The position numbers were made by a program, and so were the translations under genes. From the NCBI GenBank assembly GCA_014529385.2, contig CM043942.1:22838991-22902990 (forward strand): a stretch of DNA of 64,000 bases. Direction: 5' to 3'. Below are positions 10,018 to 19,534 of the stretch, in pieces (the first letter of the stretch is position 1; the number at the start of each line of letters is the position of its first letter). Under the pieces are notes generated by a model. It made no database searches, was not told the origin of the DNA, and was given only the letters and a program-made list of their open reading frames with translations. The DNA comes from Adiantum capillus-veneris. Taxonomy: Eukaryota > Streptophyta > Polypodiopsida > Polypodiales > Pteridaceae.

Positions 10018-10626
10018 GTAGATCTAATCAATCTCCTCCATGGCCAGTAGTCTGACCGGGCATCGTGCATGTTGGGCCAAAGTAATCCGAATCCTCTGAT
10101 GCAGCCTTTGTCGATGCTGTGTAGTCCTTCGTAGTCGTGGCTGTTTGAATCTCCCTAGCTCGATCGCTCGATCAATCAGCGTGCCTGTGGTGTGAGGAGA
10201 ATGTGAGCTCTGCTGTGGTAGCTGCTCCTTCGGTTGCCCAATGTATGCTCTATAGAAGTCTGTGATCCGTCGCTGAGACTAGCTAGCCTCTCCTCTCATG
10301 AGGCTCTCTCTGTGTCTGCGTAGCTTGAGCAAAAAGAGACCCAGACATCTCTAGTCCTCATACCCCATGACTCTAGAGAGTGGTCCAAAGGCCCCTCTGA
10401 ATAGGCAATGAAAGCGGCCTCGTAACTCATAGTAAACTGGGCAGTGATATGTGTAGTGCAACTTTGTCTCAGGCTCCATGTGACATAGGGGACATGTCTT
10501 GGCCTTTGTTGGTACCTCGTTGTATCTACAAGTCTCAATCCGAAGCTGGTGTGAAGATGTGTGTATCTGGCCAATAGCACATTGTATCCCATGAGATAAG
10601 TGGGTGTCCATGTATTTGGGCTTCAA
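10018..10626 (-). pseudogene. C-terminal tail of a LINE-like reverse transcriptase
   Basis: The minus strand from 10,626 has a zinc-knuckle-like segment (CPLCHMEPETKLHYTYHCP, a Cys-x2-Cys ... His ... Cys pattern) followed by VYYELRGRFHCLF. This is the arrangement found after the reverse transcriptase domain in many plant non-LTR elements (zf-RVT-like). The same frame continues, interrupted by TAG at 10351-10353 and another TAG near 10285, to the end at about 10018 with an Arg/Gln-rich tail. No reverse transcriptase core is present. A run of 14 A at 10666-10679 lies on the other side. The assignment rests on the finger pattern alone. Confidence 0.5.
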
Positions 10627-10667
10627 TCAGAACTGGCGGATGAGCCTGGTGATCTCATACAAGTGTT

Positions 10668-11005
10668 AAAAAAAAAAAAAAGATTTATCCATGCAGCAGG
10701 GCGGCGGCCCACACGGGTCTCGAGAAGGGAGTGGTGGAGCTGTGTGTGTGTGTGTGTGTGTGTGTTTTCTCTCCGGAAGGGCACGACACTGTGAAGTATC
10801 AAATAGCTAGCGCATACGCACAATACTCGGCTAGAGGTCATGATTGTGGGAACTGCCTCTAGAGGCATGGATAAGGGTCAAGGTGGCCAAGTGTCAAAAA
10901 AATAAAAGACTTACCCATAAACCAGGGCGGCGGTCCACACGGGTCTTAAGAAGGGAGTGGTGGAGCTGTGTGTGTGTACGCGCGCTCTTTGGAAGGGCTT
11001 GACAG
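10668..11005 (+). repeat. Duplicated ~110-bp segment
   Basis: Two related copies occur at about 10668-10790 and 10896-11005. Both have an A-rich start, then CAGGGCGGCGG, CCACACGGGTCT, GAAGGGAGTGGTGGAGCTGT and a GT repeat. The spacing is about 230 bp. The second copy ends near the target site of the 13.4-kb gypsy element. Confidence 0.7.
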
Positions 11006-11061
11006 AGGTACACACAACTGCGACTGCTATTGATTCTGCTAACTGCTCTTGTACCCGAGAC

Positions 11062-11648
11062 TGTGCGCTCCTTGCCGCACTGTTGAAGCAAGGGCCTTGC
11101 CTAACACTGTGTGCGAGCCATAGACGGCTCCAAGCACACAACTAGCTTAACTAGTAAGCTCAAAAGAGGGCAATGGTGTGTCACTCACCCCTCTATGCTC
11201 CTGCCGTGGAGGATTCCTCGCCGCGAAGAAGAAGGAGACGCCGCTACGTCGCGCTCAACCGCTTCACCGTCGTCGTGCCGCCGCAATGCTCGATCGCGCG
11301 CTCTCTCTCTCTCTCTCACATACACACACACACACACACAAGGAGGTGAAGAAGAAGAAGATGGAGATGGAGATGGAGATGGAGCAAGAGCACTCTTCTA
11401 TTGCACAAATGAGAGAATGAGTGAATTTTAGATTTAGTTGGCTTTTATATGAGCTCACCCCATTCACACTTGGGCGCCCATGCTTAGCCAACCAATCCCT
11501 TGAATGTCCCAGTTAGAGTGCGTCTCTTATCGGAGATCACTCTTACCCTTTTCCTATTGGTCCGACAAGCCCGGTACCTGACTCTACCAAATACATAATA
11601 CACGTCCGTCGTAGGTGATGGGGTGTCCGTGAGCCGTGAGGGTTAACA
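11062..11648 (-). repeat. 3' LTR of the 13.4-kb gypsy element
   Basis: It is 587 bp, from TGTGCGCTCCTTGCCGC to GTGAGGGTTAACA on the plus strand, and pairs with 23907-24487. A CT/CA microsatellite at about 11297-11340 and a GAT/GGA repeat (11360-11385) differ in length between the two LTRs and account for most of the size difference. Confidence 0.95.
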
Positions 11649-11660
11649 TGCCCCCCTTCC
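11649..11660 (-). promoter_or_regulatory. Polypurine tract of the 13.4-kb gypsy element
   Basis: On the minus strand GGAAGGGGGGCA abuts the start of the 3' LTR (TGTTAACCC). Confidence 0.9.
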
Positions 11661-13019
11661 TGATGTAGATTCCGTCCTCGGAAGCTATTGAGTTGAAGCT
11701 CGTTCGTCGAGGTGGAAGAGCATTTGAGATGAATGTCCTTAGCCTTCATTAGTCACTGCAAAATCAAACAACATTGCACAGTAATTGCATTCTCATAAGC
11801 GATTAAAAAGCATATGCAATTTTAGGAAGACAATTGATTGGTAACAGAATTTTAAACAATTTGTCAGCAATAAGCATTAAATTGCAATGTAATCAAATGC
11901 ATAAACAGATGTAAAGGTAAAAAATTAAACAAGTATGGGGTTGCTAATTTAACGGTCGAAAGACACTAGAAATCGACTATTAATACCATGGGTAAGCTTC
12001 TTAATTTTCTGTGGTTAATTAAGTTGTTTAATCGCAAGAGTTGAGTATTTCACGTTCGAGGGCTGACTAGAGGCTATACCTAGAGGACCTTGTAGTAAAG
12101 CTACGATAAAAGGAATTTCTCATGAAATCATCGCCTGACTGATTACCTGTTCTTTGACCCCCCAAAGTCTTTTCACAGTGATTCAATTTGATGTGTGTGC
12201 TTATTTTGTATGCCTTGGGTTTTTTGCTTTTCAAGGAAAAGCGCCCATACTGGGAACCTCTAGGGCTCTAGTACCATAGGCGATACATGTGAGTGAAGTA
12301 CCCAATCAAGCTGAGATTTCTCTTCCGGCTTAAGATTTTACAATGTGGCACTTTGATTTTTTGTTTGTTCATTTTCATCATTTTAATTTTGTAGCTTTGG
12401 GGGGTCATATAACACTGATACACCTCCCCAGGCTCATCACACTAGTAAACTCCCTTTATAATACTTAAGCTAAAGGTCAATAGGGTCAAGCCCACTAGAA
12501 AGCCCTAGTACATTTCACACAATGCTGCCTAAATCGGATTAAGAACCTAAGTAACCATTGATTATTAGGAAGGCATTCCCCATGGTATTAAGAGAAGATC
12601 TCTAACACCTAACTTGGTCAAACTAGCTTAGTCGGACTGCTTGATTTTTAAACCTAGACAAGTGATTATGACAAAAAATTACATTGAATTAAATGTTTGT
12701 TACTAAGCAAATGTGCTGGATATTATCCTACCAATCACAATTAAAGTAGACAATCATATATGCAAAAAAGATAAGGGGCAATGCTAATGGACAAGAAACA
12801 CCTGTTTATGTTGATGGTCGCGCTTGATTTGAAGAGTGAGTCGAGATAAAGATTCCATGAAGGTCCAAATCCTATCAATAGCAACACGCTCCTATACACA
12901 CGAGGAAACAAAAGGAATACCTCTAGGAGGCACATTAGTGGGAAAAGGTACCAACACTTATTGAACACAACAAAAAACATAAGGAACCCTAACCTAATTA
13001 TTTGCACTCCCCTAGAGAG
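11661..13019 (-). other. Long 3' non-coding stretch of the gypsy element
   Basis: About 1.36 kb of AT-rich DNA lies between the last ORF and the polypurine tract. I see no ORF with protein-like composition and no RNA gene. Such long spacers are common in Tat/Athila-type elements. Confidence 0.6.
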
Positions 13020-13478
13020 TCAAGGGAATAGGATATTGTAGAGGTTGGGGGGAAACCATAAGGCTAAACCCCTATCCTCGTCGTCGAGATAAACAAAGTC
13101 ATCATCCATGAGACCATATGTGCCATCCGTGTAGTCCTGTAAATTTTCTTCTTCATCATAGGTGCCGATGTTTACTAAGAAGGTCACTAGACGCCTATAG
13201 TCATCTTGGTCAAAAGGGTAGGCTTGTGCAATGGGAGAAACGCTCTCTACTAAGTATGGATCAGACGTGGTCAAGAGACGTACCAGCCATTCTAACTCCT
13301 CAAAATTCCTCTCACATGCTAGCGTACCTATCAAATCCCATTCACATGCAAGCACTGGAAAGACTATGTGAAATATTTGTGAAAAGTAACGAGGGTAGCT
13401 CTCACCCAAGGCAGGAGTGGATGACTCTAACGTACTAGCCATATCTGTACACGCAAATAGATGATGGTTAGAGTGCAA
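13020..13478 (-). CDS. Extra ORF of unknown function near the 3' LTR of the gypsy element
   Basis: This encodes 152 residues, or 140 if the second Met (MASTLESSTPALGESY) is the start. The protein is acidic, with an Asp/Glu-rich C-terminus (TYDEEENLQD, LMDDDFVYLDDEDRGLAL) and a middle of amphipathic helices (NFEELEWLVRLLTTSDPYLV). I see no signal peptide or clear membrane segment, which argues against an env-like protein as proposed for Athila ORF3. It lies 131 bp after the end of the post-integrase ORF, in another frame. I do not recognise a family. It is uninterrupted, although the pol region is broken in several places. Confidence 0.5.
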   Translation of the reverse strand: MHSNHHLFACTDMASTLESSTPALGESYPRYFSQIFHIVFPVLACEWDLIGTLACERNFEELEWLVRLLTTSDPYLVESVSPIAQAYPFDQDDYRRLVTFLVNIGTYDEEENLQDYTDGTYGLMDDDFVYLDDEDRGLALWFPPNLYNILFP

Positions 13479-13608
13479 ATATTACAAGGGTCGTATTTTT
13501 GTGCATAATTTGTTTTTATGATTTTGTGTTATGGCTCTTGCTCTTTTACTTTTTTATCTTGTTTTTGTGAGTATAAGGCTTTATATATACATTCCCTAAG
13601 ATTGGAGA

Positions 13609-15012
13609 TTAAGGGGTCAGGGGGAAAGGTTGATAGGAAAGTGAGTGAGTGATGATTGTCAGCAAACACTCCCCCCTTCCTTGGGTAGATCGTACCGTTT
13701 GAAATGAGCTCGTCACCCTTTGAAACCAATTGTTCCAGTTGGTAATAGGTGAGGATTTTTGCCAGTAGTTTTCTATTACCCTAGGTGCCTCGTCAAGTTG
13801 CAAGGGTGGTAAGGTACTCTCCCAGGATCGAACTTGAAGTGGTTCATCAGGTGATTCTTGAACACTGGGAGGTGTGGATTCTTTTGTAGCTTCATGGAGG
13901 TCCACTACTATAGATGGAGGATGTGTAGAAGCTTTTACCTCTATGGATGTATTACATGAGGAGCTAGAAGCTTCATGGAACTCCCCCCTTCCTGAGCTAG
14001 GTGGAATAAATTGGTTTTGCCTTGGAGCCCAAACTAGCTCTGGACTAGGTGTGTAGCATTCTATGATCTTTCCCTTCCCACGGTCTGCCATTGGCTTTAG
14101 CGTTACACTGTTTGACTCATATGGGTTTGTTGTCGATAGGGAAGGACACATTTTACGTTTAGGTACCCAAATTTGCTCATTTCCATCATAGTAGCCTTGG
14201 GCTTCTAATAGTCGTTTTGGAATCCATCGTGATTTGGTCTTGACTCTCCTAGAGCGCGCTCTTGGTTTTCCAGGGGAATTTTTTCTTGGAATGGATGGGA
14301 GGGTTGAGGTAGTTGGAAGTAAGGCCTTGGGGACCCATTGATATGTACTCTTAGGTCGTGCAAATTGAGTACTTGCAATATTACTGCTTGCTGCAACTAC
14401 AAGTGTTGAAGTGCTAGGTTCATGGGTAGCCGGCAAAGACGAGTTAACCACCTTGGCTTGTGAATGTTGGCTATCCTTCAACTTTGCTAGAGTTTGCAAC
14501 GTAGGTGACTTTGCTTGAATGATAGGGGTAAGAGTCCGTGGTCGCGTCGTGACACTACCAGTATCCCAATCAATAGTGCATTTGGTTGCCAACATCCACG
14601 TGCGTCCCAGGTTTACGTTACCTTCCATAGCTCCCGCGGGCATGACTAGAAACCTCTGCACTATGCTTCCATTGTCATAGACAACAGGGGTTTGAAGAAC
14701 TCCAAGAATAGCAGTTTTCTTTTTATTAATGCCCTTGACTTGCATCGTACTCGGGAATAGGGTCTGTTTCCCTAATTGACACCAAACTCCATAGGACAAC
14801 AAATTGTGTTTAGCTCCCGTATCTAATAAGGCATTGTATAGTACTTTTCCATAGGGGCTATTTAGCTCAATTGGGTATCGTAGCGGTGGCTCAAATTCTA
14901 ATGAGTCGTCATCTGTGTCCTCGAAAAATGCTTGCGTGATTCCCAGATTAGCCTCTCGTTGGCGTCTAAGACGTTGTTGTCGTTCTCGAGCCTCAACTCT
15001 TGCTTGGATTTT
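13609..15012 (-). CDS. Post-integrase ORF with a second retropepsin-like domain
   Basis: The frame is the same as integrase and is separated from it by one TAA (15013-15015). The sequence starts KIQARVEARERQQRLRRQRE, a charged helix like the one before the stop, so the stop may be a mutation. It reaches KVLYNALLDTGAKHNLLSYG, a DTGA active-site motif with the catalytic Asp codon at 14821-14823. About 75 residues later comes FLVMPAGAMEGNVNLGRTWM, placed like the ILGRxW segment of retropepsins. The last 300 residues are Pro/Ser/Thr-rich with four W-x-P-K/R motifs (YQWVPKALL, SRWIPKRLL, QIWVPKRK, LVWAPRQNQ). No tool confirmed the fold. The domain call rests on DTGA plus the spaced LGRTWM. Confidence 0.65.
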   Translation of the reverse strand, partial: KIQARVEARERQQRLRRQREANLGITQAFFEDTDDDSLEFEPPLRYPIELNSPYGKVLYNALLDTGAKHNLLSYGVWCQLGKQTLFPSTMQVKGINKKKTAILGVLQTPVVYDNGSIVQRFLVMPAGAMEGNVNLGRTWMLATKCTIDWDTGSVTTRPRTLTPIIQAKSPTLQTLAKLKDSQHSQAKVVNSSLPATHEPSTSTLVVAASSNIASTQFARPKSTYQWVPKALLPTTSTLPSIPRKNSPGKPRARSRRVKTKSRWIPKRLLEAQGYYDGNEQIWVPKRKMCPSLSTTNPYESNSVTLKPMADRGKGKIIECYTPSPELVWAPRQNQFIPPSSGRGEFHEASSSSCNTSIEVKASTHPPSIVVDLHEATKESTPPSVQESPDEPLQVRSWESTLPPLQLDEAPRVIENYWQKSSPITNWNNWFQRVTSSFQTVRSTQGRGECLLTIITHSLSYQPFPLTP

Positions 15013-16557
15013 TTAAAGCTCTGCTTGTTCCTTGGCAGCCTTCTTTTGATGGATGGCTTGCAACTCTTCCTGGCTTAGAGGATCATAATATCTTTTGAAT
15101 TTACTCCCATTAAGGAATCCAATGGTTTCAACTCCATCTAGAGTCTCCACACGAATGGTACCTTGCGGGGTAATTTCACACACTCGATATGGTCCCTTAC
15201 CAACGTATTTCAATTTCTTCTTTTCATTACGTACCCCGTACATAAGAACTTTATCACCAACCTTGATGTCTTTATCCTTTAAATGGCTATCAAACCACTT
15301 CTTTCTCCTATCCTTCTCCACTAGGGCATTTCGCACAGCTAATTGCCTCTCTTCATCTAGCCTTTCCAGGATATATAATCGCTCCACTAAGGGGTTACCA
15401 TCCCAACCTTCTTGAGAAGCTACTCGAAGACTAGGAATGACAAACTCCCATGGCATAACTGCTTCTTGGCCATACACCATCTTAAACTGTGTGCAATTCA
15501 TAGCAACTTTATACGTAGTACGATAAGCCCATAAAGCTGATGTAAGCTTTAGGTCCCAATCAATGCGATGAGCCTCAACTGTCTTTGTCAAAATGGAGAT
15601 GAGAGTTTTGTTGGTACTCTTAGCTTGGCCATTTGCTTGGGGATAATAGGGTGTAGACTTGTGGTGAGATATCATGAAGTTTGATGTGAGTTCTTTTATT
15701 ACTTTATTTATAAAATGAGTTCCATTGTCACTCACAAGTTCAAAGGGGCATCCAAAACGTGTGATAATGTTCTCAAAGAGGAACTTAGCTATTGTTTTTG
15801 CATCCGCCTTTCGTGTTGCTTTTGCTTCAACCCATTTGGTTACATAGTCGGTAGCCACAATGATATATCGTGATTGCGTGTTACGTGCAGCCGGACTAAT
15901 CGGTCCTACAAAGTCTAAGCCCCACTTTTCAAATGGTTGGGTTACCTTGATGGGATGTAGAGGCATCCTATCACTTCTTTGTGGCTTCTTGAAGCGTTGG
16001 CATTCATCACATCCCTTTGCAAAAAGTGATGCATCCTTAAACAGAGTGGGCCACCAATAGCCTGACTGTAAAATCTTTCGGGTAGTCAACTTTCCTGAAA
16101 AGTGACCACCAGCTACGCCCATGTGTGCCTCTTGTAGAATATATAAATACTCATCTTCGCGGGCACAACGTCTAAGAACATCATCTTTTCCTCTCTTATA
16201 GAGAGTTCCCGCCAGTAAGCAATAGGATTCGCATTCCTTGATTAATTTTCGAGCTATATCTTTTCGCAGCTTTTTGGGTGGAAAACTATTAACTAAGAAG
16301 TTAACAATCTTTTCACTCCATTCAGGCATTGTCTCAACAATGAACAAAGGAGTATCAGGCAATTCATCATCAACCCCCGTAGGAGCTTCGCCATTAGGGA
16401 TACGAGATAAATGATCCGCCATGACATGTTTCCTCCCAGGCCTCACAACAACGGTGAAGTCAAACTCAAGAAGAATTAACAACCATCGTGTAATTCGACC
16501 TGTGGAACACGGCTTGTTTACCAAATATAGCAATGCTTGATGATCAACATAAAACAC
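15013..16557 (-). CDS. RNase H C-terminal part and integrase of the gypsy element
   Basis: The start (FYVDHQALLYLVNKPCSTGR) is the end of RNase H, joined by a frame change near 16,560-16,610 to the upstream reverse transcriptase ORF. Integrase follows: a zinc-finger end (CDECQRFKKPQRSDRMPL), the core with WGLDFVGPI (first Asp), SDNGTHF (second Asp) and a Gln-Ala-Asn-Gly-Gln-Ala-Lys stretch where the catalytic Glu normally sits. In this copy that residue appears to be Lys or Ala (QANGQAKSTNKTL), so the integrase is probably inactive. The C-terminal part (VGDKVLMYGVRNEKKKLKYV, GKGPYRVCEI) resembles the GPY/F module. There is no chromodomain. It ends KEQAEL then TAA. Confidence 0.88.
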   Translation of the reverse strand: MFYVDHQALLYLVNKPCSTGRITRWLLILLEFDFTVVVRPGRKHVMADHLSRIPNGEAPTGVDDELPDTPLFIVETMPEWSEKIVNFLVNSFPPKKLRKDIARKLIKECESYCLLAGTLYKRGKDDVLRRCAREDEYLYILQEAHMGVAGGHFSGKLTTRKILQSGYWWPTLFKDASLFAKGCDECQRFKKPQRSDRMPLHPIKVTQPFEKWGLDFVGPISPAARNTQSRYIIVATDYVTKWVEAKATRKADAKTIAKFLFENIITRFGCPFELVSDNGTHFINKVIKELTSNFMISHHKSTPYYPQANGQAKSTNKTLISILTKTVEAHRIDWDLKLTSALWAYRTTYKVAMNCTQFKMVYGQEAVMPWEFVIPSLRVASQEGWDGNPLVERLYILERLDEERQLAVRNALVEKDRRKKWFDSHLKDKDIKVGDKVLMYGVRNEKKKLKYVGKGPYRVCEITPQGTIRVETLDGVETIGFLNGSKFKRYYDPLSQEELQAIHQKKAAKEQAEL

Positions 16558-19534
16558 AAACTTGGTAGCAAGAAGGTAATAGCGAAATTTCTTTACTGCG
16601 TAAACCTTCGCGCTCTGTAGTAGTGTAGTTCATCTCGGCATCATTTAATTGGCGACTTGCAAAGCTAATAGGATAGTCGAATTTATGTTCTCCTGGTTGA
16701 GTTAGAACACACCCAATAGCAAAGTTTGATGCATCAATATGCACATGAAAAGGTACATTCCAATCAGGTGTTCGCAGGATTGGAGCACTTGTTAGGGCCT
16801 TCTTTAATAACTCATAAGATTGATGACATTCTTCCGTCTGGTGAAACTTGATAAGAAGCTTGTACAATGGACGCGCTATCTCGGAAAAGTTTAAAATAAA
16901 CCTTCGATAATAACCAACATGGCCCATAAATCTTTGAACTCCTTTATAGTTAGTAGGTGGTGGCAAATCGGCAATGGCTTTAATCTTACTCTCATCTGTG
17001 GATATCCCGTTCTTGGACACTATATGCCCTAGAATGACTCCATGCTTAACCCAAAATTGGCATTTGAAAGGGTTCAATGAGATGCGATAAAATCTGCACC
17101 TTTCAAATATTTTTCGTAGATATAACAAATGCTTCTCCCAAGAAGAATAAACATAAAGGTCGTCTACGAAAGCTTCACAAAACTCCCTTAGAAATTCTTT
17201 AAACGTAGTGTTTATTAATCGTTGGAATGTAGCCGGGGCATTTGTTAAGCCAAAAGCCATAACACGAAATGCAAACACTCCAAACTCTGTGATAAAAGCA
17301 GTTTTAGCTTGGTCCTCTAATGCAATTGTGATTTGATTGTAACCAGAGTACCCATCTAAAAAGCTATAAGCTTCCTTGTCCGCAACTCTTTTAAGCACAT
17401 GTTCTGAATATGGCATGGGATAATGATCTCTCCTAGTATCTGCATTAACTTTCTTGAGGTCCATGCACACTCTTAGTTTACCATTCTTTTTTGGCACAAT
17501 GACTAATGGAGAAACCCAATCTGAGTGCTCAATAGGGTATATGAATCCACATTGGATAAGTTTTTCAATCTCCTCTTGTACAATTTTGGCGTACTTAGGA
17601 TTCATTGGATAGGGTCGTTGCTGGACGGGTTTAGTAGTGTTGATCATGGGAATTGTATGTTGCACCACAGAAGGTGGAACGCCCTTCATGTCATGATATG
17701 TCCAAGCAAAGATATCCTTGTATTCCTTGAGGAGCTCTTTAAGTACAGCCTCTTCAGTTTCGGTAAGGTCTTGAGCAATAAAGACTGGTTTAGACTCCTC
17801 ACCTGGTTCTGCTAATTCTATCTCTTTAACTACCGCTGGACCATCATAGACTCCACTGCTTCCATTGGTAGGTATTCGTTGGGCTTTGGCATACACAACC
17901 TTTCGCTCCCCCGTGGTATAAGATTTAAAATGTTCAGGAGCCGTATGTAAGTCAACAGGCTCTTGTCCTGACAGAGACCTTTCTTTTAGTTCTGCTTCCT
18001 TTTGTTGTTGAGCTAACTCTCGGTTTTGACGTCTTCTTATAGTTCGACTCAATTTCGGCTCTGTAACCTCCAATTGAGCGAGGTCAATGGGTCGCGGGCT
18101 GCACCACATGACACTCTGGAGATGTTCACCCCAATTGTCTACTAGTTTTCGATGAGCATCACATGCCCCTAGATAGCTAAGCCATTCTGCAGTAGATCTT
18201 TCCTTGTTTATCCTAGCTCTCACATTTGCTCGATATCGTCGTCTCTTATATGACCTTTGTTTCTTGTTAAGGTTTTGATTTTGGTAAATGTTTGAACTCG
18301 ACTCGCCTGATAGGTCTTCGCTTGTATCTTCTTCACTCTCATATAAATTACCATAGATGGCCGTACTAGGCCTTGAGTGTTCAGTTTCTATACTTGGTTC
18401 ACTCGATGTTTCTTTAGGTTCTGAATCCATTTCTCCGTGAGATTCCGTTTCCGATGTGTATTGGCTTGAAGCCTTTGAGGAATCATCGGTTTCACTCTCA
18501 GGTAGGTGTGCCTCTTTCTTGTCATCGGATGTTACATGCGCTACACCTAACATGTTTACTGGTGCAATGTGTGGTATCTCTTCCCCATCTGGTGTTACCC
18601 AGGTTGTTCCTCTAGCTCCCCATGTATCTATAGTTGCCGCTAGGTGCACCCAATCGACATTGTCTGACTCAGCCATTTCGGGTAGGATATCCATATAAGG
18701 AGAGTTCTCCCCAATATCCGTGTCTTCGTTACACGTGTAACAATACTGTAATGGAGCTAGGTGAATTGTTGTGTGTGATCGATTATCAATGATGAATTTA
18801 TTTCCTAGAGGATGCGTTCGACCACTTAAAAGATCAACTCGAATGACAGAGTCTTGGAACTGTAAGTAGACGTGGTTTTTGGACCAGTCATGCACCATTT
18901 TTGCTTCCCTCATGAATGGACGCCCTAAGATCATCTCAAATGACATAGGATGCTTGGAAAAATCCATAACAATGAAAGTCTGCCTTACCTTGTGTCCCAA
19001 GACCTTGATTCTGAGATCCTTTAGCATTCCAATAGGCGTAACAAAAGATCCATTAACCATTTTTACCACTACGCTTGTGGCTTCAAGGTGAGGTTGCCCC
19101 ATAGACTCCCAACAACTCTTTGTCACCATGCCGACTCCCGCACCACCGTCAAGGACCCCCTTTACAGTTAATCCTTTAGTAGTGATTGGTAGAGTAGCAT
19201 TAGATTCATCACCTTCAAAGTATTGCCCCAAATTGTTAACGGGTACTTCAATTACAGATTCATGTCCCGCTAGGTCAGATGGTGGTGCTAAATGTTCCTC
19301 ATCATTCATTACCGAGTCAGGTTTGTTCATATGTGCAAACTGTGGTAATCCGGCCTGTAATTCTCCATTGAGGAAGGCTCGAAGAGCTGAGACTAGCTCG
19401 GGGTCTTTATACAGTTTGGACATGATGGTGGTTCTAACTTCTGAAGACATGAAATCCATCAATTTGGCAACATTTAATGGCATCTTGTGGGACGTAGGAC
19501 CCTGACAAGAGAATGGTGAAGATGGAATCTCCAC
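16544..19534 (-). CDS. Protease, spacer, reverse transcriptase and RNase H N-terminal part of the gypsy element
   Basis: Numbering is from the Met at 19534, which probably lies inside the polyprotein. Protease: residues about 115-235, with LDGGAG at 128-133 where DSG/DTG is expected, and ILGRPFM at 202-208. A spacer of some 400 residues follows, Ser/Glu-rich and then strongly basic (SYKRRRYRANVRARINKERS). Reverse transcriptase covers about 630-860 (WVSPLVIVPKKNGKLRVCMD, FLDGYSGYNQI, FVDD at 789-792). RNase H begins FHVHIDASNFAIGCVL. The frame is lost after TTEREGL. A frame change at the CCCC run near 19,533 joins it to the zinc-knuckle ORF. The missing Ser/Thr in the protease active site is unusual. 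Confidence 0.9.
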   Translation of the reverse strand: MEIPSSPFSCQGPTSHKMPLNVAKLMDFMSSEVRTTIMSKLYKDPELVSALRAFLNGELQAGLPQFAHMNKPDSVMNDEEHLAPPSDLAGHESVIEVPVNNLGQYFEGDESNATLPITTKGLTVKGVLDGGAGVGMVTKSCWESMGQPHLEATSVVVKMVNGSFVTPIGMLKDLRIKVLGHKVRQTFIVMDFSKHPMSFEMILGRPFMREAKMVHDWSKNHVYLQFQDSVIRVDLLSGRTHPLGNKFIIDNRSHTTIHLAPLQYCYTCNEDTDIGENSPYMDILPEMAESDNVDWVHLAATIDTWGARGTTWVTPDGEEIPHIAPVNMLGVAHVTSDDKKEAHLPESETDDSSKASSQYTSETESHGEMDSEPKETSSEPSIETEHSRPSTAIYGNLYESEEDTSEDLSGESSSNIYQNQNLNKKQRSYKRRRYRANVRARINKERSTAEWLSYLGACDAHRKLVDNWGEHLQSVMWCSPRPIDLAQLEVTEPKLSRTIRRRQNRELAQQQKEAELKERSLSGQEPVDLHTAPEHFKSYTTGERKVVYAKAQRIPTNGSSGVYDGPAVVKEIELAEPGEESKPVFIAQDLTETEEAVLKELLKEYKDIFAWTYHDMKGVPPSVVQHTIPMINTTKPVQQRPYPMNPKYAKIVQEEIEKLIQCGFIYPIEHSDWVSPLVIVPKKNGKLRVCMDLKKVNADTRRDHYPMPYSEHVLKRVADKEAYSFLDGYSGYNQITIALEDQAKTAFITEFGVFAFRVMAFGLTNAPATFQRLINTTFKEFLREFCEAFVDDLYVYSSWEKHLLYLRKIFERCRFYRISLNPFKCQFWVKHGVILGHIVSKNGISTDESKIKAIADLPPPTNYKGVQRFMGHVGYYRRFILNFSEIARPLYKLLIKFHQTEECHQSYELLKKALTSAPILRTPDWNVPFHVHIDASNFAIGCVLTQPGEHKFDYPISFASRQLNDAEMNYTTTEREGLRSKEISLLPSCYQVCVLC

